Assembly (NCBI GenBank): GCA_963932145.1
Contig: OZ010613.1
Location: 40,186,581 to 40,250,580, forward strand
Source: Acanthosepion lycidas
Lineage: Eukaryota > Mollusca > Cephalopoda > Sepiida > Sepiidae
Direction of reading: 5' to 3'
Length of the DNA: 64,000 bases
Below the pieces are notes generated by a model. That model searched no databases, was not told the DNA's origin, and saw nothing but the letters and a program-made list of their open reading frames with translations. This document shows, in pieces, positions 35,001 through 45,700 of the stretch. The translations under genes and the position numbers were made by a program. Every line of letters starts with the position of its first letter. The stretch's first letter is position 1.

Positions 35001-38000
35001 TTGCGTCAGCAATAGACTAAAGATAAAAATTAAAATTTAGCATTTTTTTGGCAGTAAAAAAAAAAATAAAAAAACTGCAAAAACAATGCTAAATATCTTT
35101 ATCCCACTGTTGACGCAAGAAAAACAAGATTTTTAACCAAAATTTTGAATGTGTTAAAGGATTAAAAAAATGTAATAAAATATTAGGTTGGTGCAAAAAA
35201 TAATGTCGTTTTCTCGCATATGTTAATGTGAGAAAACGACATTATTTTTGCACCAACCTAATAATTAAAAAAAAAAATACTTTGGTTTTTCCTCTAAATA
35301 ATAACAAACATTTTGGGGCCTTTTTCATAGTCTCTTTTTAGTAAATCAGTGGAGGTATCTACACAAATCCCTTCTTGGTTGGGCAAAAAACTTTTCAGCA
35401 CTCCCTATAAACATTTCAACGTGATTGCACTAGAAATTAGTAAATTTGGTGTTTAATTTGTGGTTTTGAGATTCGTTGTCATCACTCAACAGCGTGAAGA
35501 AAAAAAAGATGAAATTAACAGTAAAAGACATCGCCAATTTGTATATCCAAAATAGATTTGGGCACCTCGAGGTGGTGTAATAGTTAGCAAGCTTGTCTCG
35601 CTGGAACAATTACGAATGAGTATTGAGTTCGATCCTCACTGGATGCCCCTTACATTCGGTCTTGTGACTCATCCAAGGTACGCTTGGAAAATCACTATCC
35701 AAAAAAAGATTTAATCTGCCTTTTGTAGTTATCGCCCTTTACTAGAAGTTTTGCCGTAATTACCTCCCTTAATTTCCTACAGTTGCCTCCCCTCGAATTA
35801 TATCGATTTAGCATAATAGTTTTGTTTTAAGCTTTAAAATATTTTTCTTTTTTTTCTTTTTTTTTTTTTTTTTTTGTTTTCGGAAGGCAATAGAATTTTC
35901 ATCTCATATTTTTTTTTATTTATTATTCACCAAATTTTTATTTTATTAATTTTGGCATTTTTAGGCAAATGTAGAAAACTTTTCAGTTTATGATTTTCAA
36001 TATCATCGAGGAGACTGACTCGACCCATCAGTTACTAGTGAAACTGAAGATTTTGGTATAAAATGATCTGAAAATCTGAGACAATGTATTCACAAGAAAA
36101 ATGAATGATTGGAACGAATTCAAATTGCTTAAGAATTAATGACAGAAAATATTCTATAAATCAGTTTATTTAAATTAAACAAGTTAGGACCAGATTTCTA
36201 GAAATCTTCATTAACCACATTAAAATGGATAAAATTGGTGATTTTTTTTTGATTTTTTTTGATTTATTTTTGTATTTCATATGAAAAAGATTTTGTACAA
36301 GAATTGGAGTTTGCTGAAGAACTGAAATGTCAAGGGAAAACACATTATCATCCTAAAGAGGTCATGATGAATAAGTGTATTATATAACTTTTGGTGCCTC
36401 AGTATTGGGGTTTTGCTTTGCATGGCTTGTCTGGTTGGCCAGAGTAGTGTGTTTGATCCTCACTAGGTGCCTCATGAAATTCAACAGTAAAAGACCCCAG
36501 AAGGATTGACCCATCAGAAAAACAACCAATCAAAAACCCAAACAAAGTTCAATAATAGATTAAGAATTACAGTATCGCACACAAATAGCAGGATTTTATT
36601 ATTTCCAATAAAAAATACTATCAATTATTATTTCTGATAAAATTCTACGGTATTGGAAATTAATGCATTACCATACCAAAATAACTAATTGGCTACCAAT
36701 GCATTACCATACCAAAATAACTAATTGGCTACCAATGCATTACCATACCAAAATAACTAATTGGCTACAAAAAATAGTTTTTGTTCCTTTAATCAAATGT
36801 CATGACTAAAAAATGAAAAAACAAAGACAAATATTACATGGAAGAAAATATAGGTTAATTACCTTTTAATGGTAATATTAACCGTTTCCCTATAAGGAAA
36901 CATTGGGCATTCATTGACTGTGCATACAGTGCTGCTTTTGGTTGAAATTTATAAAATCTTTCTTTTAACAAACAGTTTTTCAGGAAAACAGGTTTCTCAA
37001 GTCGAATAACTTTTATTGTTCTTTCCAGTGTTGATGGGGGTTTCCTTACTAACTTTTTGTTTGAAGTAGTGTGGAATGTCAACATCTTATGTCATTATTT
37101 TCCATTCATGCAATATGTACTGTCCATCTTAGTTGTTGCTAGTCGTCAAGTGATAAGGTTTCTGTTATTTGGTACAGTTCTTTGTGAATCTGTAGCACCA
37201 GTCCATAATGTTCAAAGAAAGATGATCTTTACCAAGACACTCAGGTTTCATTTGCTCAAAGCCTTTTTTCCACCACTGATCTCGGGAAGCACTTGTATAC
37301 AGATGACAGTTTAGAGTTTAAGCCTAACAACCACTCCTCCTGCTTACAGAGAGATAGCTGGTAGGACATAAAATTTTTAGAATCAATGTATGTTAAGTCA
37401 TACTCTGAACTAGCCATGGCTGGACTGTAAGACTAGATACATTGCCAGCTTTTAATCACATGTTCAACTATCACTAAACTGATTTATGATCCTCTCTCAC
37501 GAGAGCAAAGATTGAGGATAAAAAATGTGCACAACCGAAAATAAAAATATAAATAACTCAAGACAACTGTAATACAAGAAAATATTACATTTGATGATTA
37601 GAATTTTGATAAAACCTAAAGATATGAAAGTGAATTTATACATTTTCTTTGTTCTTGAGAATTGGCAACAAAAATAATAAACATTATTTATTAGAATAGC
37701 TGGCAAAATATCAGCTAATTGCCAATTAATTCAAACTTTATAAAATGGTTAGTAAGGATTTTCTCATGATTGATTTACATATTTTAATAATTTAGTAAAT
37801 GATTATGAATAAAAAATTGTTTTTATATTTATTTCTTTATAAATTGGTAAATGATAAATATTATATTGCATTAGTCTTAATACAGTTATATTACTTTTTA
37901 GAATATTGTAAATATAAAATTATTCTTGAAAATAAACAATAATTAAATAATGTTTAATATTTTTGTTGTAAATTCTCAAGAATTAAAAAAAAATGTATAA

Positions 38001-39632
38001 ATTCACTTTCATCATATGTTTTATTACAATTCTAATTATCACTTTTTAAAATAATAGTGACATCAATGGAAAACCTGTCCTTTTGACACACTTGTTTCTT
38101 TTTTTTTGTGGACATGGAGGTCCAAGTTTGAAGTTTGTTTCCACAAACACAATATCAGCTACAAAACAAAAAAAAAATATAGCTGAAGTAAAGGAGGAAA
38201 AATTGCTGTTGACTCAAGTTTTATAATAGGCAAGAAATAATTATTTTTTTCAAATTACTATAGATTAACCATACCAAATCACAAATCACTTTCTTGTTTT
38301 AAAGTTTATATAAATTAATACAGGGGTCCAGTTTGCTATGTAAATTAATCTTCTTTATGGAAGCCAAAACAGAATATATTCGTACCATTTCTTACAATTT
38401 TTCTTTAAATTTTGAATTTCGTTATCTGAAGTGATATTTTTCCAAATATTGCTGTTGATTAAATTCTTCCCACTTCAGACTGATTTTTGTTTTGACAGTT
38501 TTTTTAAGTGCTCCGAATCTTGTACCTCCGCATAAAACAGAAGACGGAGAAAGTGAAACAGAGAATCATAAAGGTATTTGCTACTTTTTAGCTTTTGTTT
38601 GTCTGGACAATTTATATTGTGTCTGAAATAGATACCGAGTTTTTTGTTAAATTTGTGTCGTAGGTCTATTGGCATGCTGTGTGCTCTCGAGAAATCTTAA
38701 TAAACAGAATGTACTCTCTGGCTTCAAGTAAATGTAACATTTGAAATAATAAAAATATCAGATTAAAAATAAATCCATTAATTCTTTAGAAATTGCTTTG
38801 TTTACATTTTGGATACAAGAAAAATCAAAATGAAGAAAAACGTGCTTTCCTTAAAAGGGAAAATAAAACTTGGCCAGGCTGTTTGCTCTCTAGGGTCAAG
38901 CAGTCTAAGGCACACTGGATCTAATGATGGTTTCTCCTACAAAGGAGGACATAGGTCTGAACCTTACAAGGAAGAGTACATTTTCTCTATTAAGATTTAT
39001 CGAGTACACAGACTGATAGATATAATACAAACTGTTTAACTATTTAGCATTCAACATTGGCTTTCAGTGTTCAACCTGCCCCATGTAGCCTTTGTCATAA
39101 TATATGATGACATCATTGATGACATCATTGATGACATCATTAATGCAGGAAGTCGTACAGTGAGACTTTAAGAGCCAATATTTATGGGGCAGGTTGGAGC
39201 ATACTGAGTGCTAAAGGGTTAAAATAAAAAACAGGGCGTTTATTTCAAGCATGGGTATCCATTAAAAAAAAAAAAAGTAATGTTTGAAGAATAAATCCAT
39301 TAATACTTTAGAAATTGCACACACACACACACACACATTATATATATATATATAAAATAAAAAAAATTCTTTTTACCGCATGTGGGAAATAAGCTATTTC
39401 AGCAGACAATAAAAGTGGTCGTCTGTCTTTTCATGGAACCATATTGGAATTGAAAAGACAGATGACCACTTATTGTCTGCCAAAATAGCATATTCCCTAC
39501 AAGGTAAAAAAATTTTTTTTATTATTCAAATATTGTGCTGTACAAATAAAATACATCGAGTTCTCTTTTTGTGGATTAATTTTAATATTACTAGGACCTG
39601 CTTGGATTATACAACTACAGAATTTATTTTAC

Positions 39633-39707
<75 letters not shown>

Positions 39708-42700
39708 GAAAACAGACAACTTTAAGAGTCCATTGGTTATAATTTATTTCCCCGAGGAATTTCTTTTTCCCTGGCTCATCAGACCACACTTCCAAGGGTG
39801 AAATATTCACACACACAAATGTAAACAGAATTTGATCTTGCACTTTGGTAATTGGGCTCTCCAGCTTTCCTAAATTGTATTGCTCCTGATAACCTTCAAT
39901 GTTTATTTTTTCTCCAATATTCATCCAGTCCTTGATCAAAGCAACAAAAATTTGTTTAACACTTAGCTTTTCCAAGTAGAGATGTAACAATAACTTAAAG
40001 AAGACCAGAGAACATATGATGATCAAAAGAATAAAGATGTGAATATTAGTCTGAATGATTCTCAGAATAACAGTGCCTTGCCCCAGAACTTTTGGTGCTG
40101 TCTACATATTTGTAAAGCTTTATGATAGCAGTGTCTTTTCTGTTGAATGCGATTGTATTTTGGCATTTCAGATCTTGACGAGAGAGGTTGGTGGTTTTCC
40201 CGTGAAGATGATTACTTCAAAGCCCAAGATAAAACAAATTGTGCCAAAGGCTATGAAAAATCATTAGAAGTTATCAAGCAAACATTTCTGGAAAAGGTAA
40301 GTCAATGTTTGGGGATTTGTTTTTTGTTTGTTTTTGTTTTTTTGTGGGGAGGGGTGCTTTCTCTGCCACCAAATTTCCTCCCTCAGTTTTATCTACCATT
40401 ATTTTTTCCCCCCTTTATTATTTCTACTTCCACCCCATTTTATTCTATCCCTCTTTTTTTCTTCTTTTTCTTTCTTGCTTTGGGTCTTATTTATTCCGAG
40501 CAAGCTCTCATTATTTTTAGCTTTTTTTTTTTTTTTTTTTTTTTTTCATAGTTATTTTCCAAGCATAACTTAGATGTGGCACAAGGCCAAAAGTATTGGG
40601 TACCCAGTGAGGACCAAACTCACTACTTAGTCATAGTTGTTCTAGCAAGTTTTAGTGAGACAAGCTTGCTAACCATTACACCAATATGAGTTGCCCCCCC
40701 AACTTTTTTTTATATATAAAGTGGCACTTAATCCTAAAGGTTTTCATTTAGTCATTAATGGCTTTAAAATTTGTGTGTGTGTGTATATATATTTTTAACA
40801 ATAAAAAATATTAAAAAATTAAAATCTTCAGACACACTGGGTTGTATATTATTAGGTTGGTGCAAAAATAATGACGCAATAATGTCGTTTTTTGACGTAT
40901 TTTTTAACGTCAAAAAACGACATTATTACGTCATTATTTTTGCACCAACCTAATAATATTCCTTCATTTTTATTATTATTTCATTTAGATTCCTCAACTA
41001 GTTTCGGCCAACATGGCCATCGTCAGGAGAAAAATAATTTTCTGCTTGTGGTAGCAGTGAACTACAGAAATGAATGTCTTGATGGAGAAAATGAATTTTT
41101 GTCTGAAGTTTTCATTTGTGTTTTTATATTATTTTTAACATAAATTTTGCTCAGTCTTTGTGTTGGTCAAATAGTCTCTCTTTTAAGTTTGTTATTTGAT
41201 ATATTAAATAAAGGAAAGAAGTGCAAGGATAGACAAAAAGTGGTTATAAATTTTTCGCATGTCTTTGCACTTTGTTTTAATATATTTTTATATACTTTTA
41301 AAATGGATCATTTTTAAAGCCAAAATAAAATGTTATGAATATTATTTAATTATTCATTTATTTGTGACACTTTCCTATGGTCAGTGTGTGGCCACTTTGA
41401 AAATTTTATTTTTAGGCTTTACTAATGCCAGACGGTTCAAACTCGTATAAATCATTCACAGTCCACTTTACATTATCGGTGTTTATAAGCCATAGCCGAG
41501 TTCTGTTGTGAGGCACTCAAGGAGGATCCATCTCTGAGACTTGCCTGCTATCCACAGAAGTTTAAATAGATTGACCAATCTGTGTTTTGTCAGGCATTTT
41601 GCACATCTATGGAAATGACAACACAGGGATAAAAGAATCCCAACCCCAACCTTTTTTTTTTTTTTTTTTAAGCTATTTACACCTTTAAGTCTATTTAAAA
41701 ATAACTACCTTGTTTTTCAGGGTCCATTTGATGGTGTTTTGGGATTTAGTCAAGGTGCTGCTCTTGTGTCTCTTCTTTGCAGCCTCCAACAACTGAACTC
41801 AGGTAATTTTTTTTTTTTTTTTTCCTCTCCTGATAAAAAGTGAGGGGGTGTTGAAAAGTTCTCTGCCCAACCAACTTACCAAAGTCAGCATTTCACTTCA
41901 TGTCGGATAATTTTTTTTTTTTTTTTTTTTTTTAGTTTTTCAAATTTTCTGAGCTATTTAACTGTGTCCAATTTGTGAGTTAGATGAAATAGGTCATTCC
42001 CTTTTTGGTTGAACCAAAAACCTTTCAACACCTCCTTATAAGGTTCTATTTCAAGGCAAAACAACTCTTAGTTACTCACCAGACACTATGTACAGGTTGG
42101 CACTAATTTCAGATTTGCCATGTCACCGCACGGATCAGCCACTACTTATGCTAGCTGCTGTATCATCTGTTTTTGAACACTTTTTAAAACTGGTAAGGCA
42201 TTTATGCTGGCCTTTTCATTATAACCTACTGACCTTTAGCCCCAAATCATGCCTCCAATGAGTAGAGGAAGTGCTTATTGTGGTGTGAAGCCCCCCCGCC
42301 CCAATCATTGCCCCATTTTTTTTATTTTTTTTTTTGGTAAGCATTAATAATTAATGATTTGTTAAGCTGAAATTAAAGGCTGACTTGTCTACAAGTTTCT
42401 AGTTTTTCTGCCATAGAAATTGTTAACATGCTGTACTCTGCTTATGACTTTCAGCAAAAGCCTCTTGATGCAAGTTGCCAAAATTTGAACTGAATTTAAT
42501 ATGAACTTTGACCACTTCCTTTTAATGAGCAAAACTCTTTATAGTACCTGTTGACTCCCTTGAACTAGGTATTAGGACTTGTAATGTTTTTTTTCCTAAA
42601 CAGTAAAATTTCATAAACATTTTCACATCCCTTCAGAAGATTTATCATTTTGTCTTGTAGACGGTGCCATCAAATTTGATTTTGCAATCCTGGTTGCATC

Positions 42701-45700
42701 TTTTAAAAGTAATTCTCAGCAGCATCAGTATTTGTATGAGACAAAAGTTACTATTCCAACTCTCCATGTCTTTGGGGAAACAGATGGAGTCATTCCCAAA
42801 GGTGAGTAACTTTCCTTCATTCCCCACATTGAAAGTAAAAGATTCCATTGTGTTAAAAAAAAAAAAAAACAAAAGCAAATTTACTCTACACCAGGGCTTC
42901 TTAACCTGGGGGTCCATGGATGAATTTCAGGTCAGTGAGGATCAGATAATAATTAACATTTATATTTGCTATAAAGCCCTTGTCCAAATCAATGGTTTCC
43001 CATTTAAAAAAAAAAGTGCACCCAGCCACTACTTACAGTGCCAACTGCCAGGCGTTTCTTAACTTGCTGTTGGGTTCGTGTTTACCATTTAAACATGTCA
43101 TCATTCTTTACACGACCTCCATCTTTTGCCACTCCATAAAAGCAAGTGATAATTCTAATTTATCATGGCTTGATTATCTTCTTATATACTCATGAGGATT
43201 AATTGGCCACAATTTTTTTCAAGCATGGCTGGCTGAAAAGTGATGTATGTGGAGAAATGCATGTACAAATATTGTGAAAAACCATTTGGACTGTTAGTAT
43301 CTGTATCTGTCTATATTTCTGAGATGATCTATTATATACATTATTCAGACTATTGTCCTCGTCTTTGTCGCCATATTTATTACAATGTTCCGGCCGTCGT
43401 ACGCTCCGGCCTTCTTCAGGTGGTTGGAATGTCGAACTGATCCCTTTATTTCACACACTAGGGTAGACTGTTCTAGTTCCATGGGCCATGTTTAATGGAT
43501 ATCAGTTATCTCCTGTTAATTTCCCTCTGAAAGTTCTCCACTGCCTTAACCAGGTATTGAACTCACACTGTGTGAGGACAACAGCGTAAATAATGTTAGT
43601 ATCTGCTTGCCTGTCTATGAAGGACTCATCCTTATAGGATCTGCGACTCAAAAAAGGTTAAGAACCGCTGCTCTACACACATTTCTTTTAGGTTTGTTTG
43701 AAGTGAGGGAGATGGTGATACTTTCTGTAATCTGTAGAGATTGACACCACAAAGCTAAGGATTATCATTAACTACTGCGAATCCACTACAGAACAAAAGC
43801 CCTCCCCAAATCCTCCTTCCATGATGACTGTGCTATTTTCTGTCATGTCTTACCAGCAAACCCCACTATTTTATCTTCTCTTCTTGTGGTGCTTATTGGG
43901 TAGCAAAATGTCATTTCTTTTTATTGTGTTCTGCTACTACTACATTTTTTTTTTTTTGTCATGTTACGGCTGGCTCAACACAAAATAAGTTGAAACAGAT
44001 TCTTTGAAATTAAAATTGAAGCATAGATTACATGTAATAATGAAAAATGAGTTTTATTTAACATATAATACAATATTTTTTATAAACAGTTGGGCTGAAG
44101 TTTAAATAATATAGATAAGAAAAGCTAACAAGCTACTAAGAATGCGAGAGCCCAGAAAGTATTTGGCTAAATATGTGAGGGAGTGGGAGAGGAAATCCAA
44201 ATACAGTTAAGATTACGACGACGGATGGAAATTCATCACCAGTCAAAGAATCATATTATTTTCTTCTTAGGAAAATAGTTAGATACTCACATGTATATAA
44301 AATAAGGGAGTTTGGTCAATAATATCAAGGGAAAAAGGTGAAGTATTTACCGATAGTCTTTTCTTTTCAAGGACTGTCGAAACTTTGTTCATGAATCAAA
44401 AGGACCGGAGTCGACCTCAGTAGTCGTGTCTGTGGGGTCAGAGGCAAACTGGCTAGTTGGTACAAACTCCTGTTTATATATGTTTTTTGTACCCTCTAGA
44501 ACCCAGTAGAAGTTTCTAGAGACTTCTAGAAAGTTCCATTCTATTATCATGAAATCTAAAGGGTTTGGTGAATGGAAGCTTTTCGTAAAGTAAAAAATGG
44601 CATCTAGTAGCTACAGATTTAAGTCATCATTTTAAGTTAGATTTTGTATTTTATAGTGTAAGTGTAAAGAAGTAGGACAAAACGAGGCCTCGTAACAGTC
44701 CTATTTCTTATCTTGGTCTCTTCAGCATGGATCAAAGAGCAACGATAAGGGGCCCCACTTGGTGAGACAAGATCCCTCTCTCACCAAAAGGGGCCAAACA
44801 TGAGATTTAAAAGAATAATGGGTTATTTCATGTTGAAATAATTAAGAAATCAATCAACCAGGACTAGTTAGATAAGAATACTGGTCCTTATTCATAAGAC
44901 AACATTTGGAATCCAGGTGGGACAGGTGTAGCAGCCAAAATATAGTGACTAAAACAAGAAATGGTAGGAGAAGTGGTTCCTTCTACATTCCCCCAGTAAT
45001 CCCTTGCTTGATTATTTATTTATTTTTTTTTACATTTTGATATGAAATTCAGTACAAAAGGGACATAACTCTGAATTTATTAAATCACTGCATTGTTTTT
45101 GCTTTTTAATCTGGCAAGTGTTACACACAGAATTAGGCTGATGGTCCTTTTTCTCTTCATTTTGTATTGGTTGGTTGGTTGATTGATTGATTTGTTCTTT
45201 ATGGCTTATCATCACATTGCAGGTTATTTAAAGCCAAAAAATAATTTTATATTGTAAGATTTGTTTGTTTTTTTTAGTGATACTAACATTTATAACTTTC
45301 CCAAGTGCATTTATGTGTAAATAAATATAACATCCCTCGTATTCCAAAACAGTCACCGATCTAGGTACTAACCAGGCAAGATAATTGTATGAAAAAAAAC
45401 AGGGTTCTGATGAGCTGTTCTCCTTAGTAGCACTGTTTAAATTCATGCAGTCGATGCACTAAGTTTTACTTTTGAATTAATTAGATGCAACCATATGTTC
45501 TACTCTAATAGTATTTTCTCTCACCCCCCCCAACCCCACACCTGTGAGACTCCGCTTCGATTTCTTGTTTGCAATACCAATTGCCATCTGGCTTCCTAAG
45601 TCCTTTCATTCCCTTTGCATTCTATGAAGCTACATTTTATTGATAAACTCACTTCCAACTTTTTGTAAAAAGTTTCTTAATCAGTTCTTGGTATATGTTG

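Noticed and set aside
36662-36768. CRISPR-like array
   Set aside because: Three head-to-tail 36-bp copies with no spacers, in an animal intron.
38809-39039. 76-codon frame with 'KKNVLSLKGKIKLGQAV', recalling a pogo/Tigger DNA-binding start
   Set aside because: Only a loose pattern resemblance; the rest of the frame does not continue as a transposase, and it abuts an unrelated piggyBac-type MITE.
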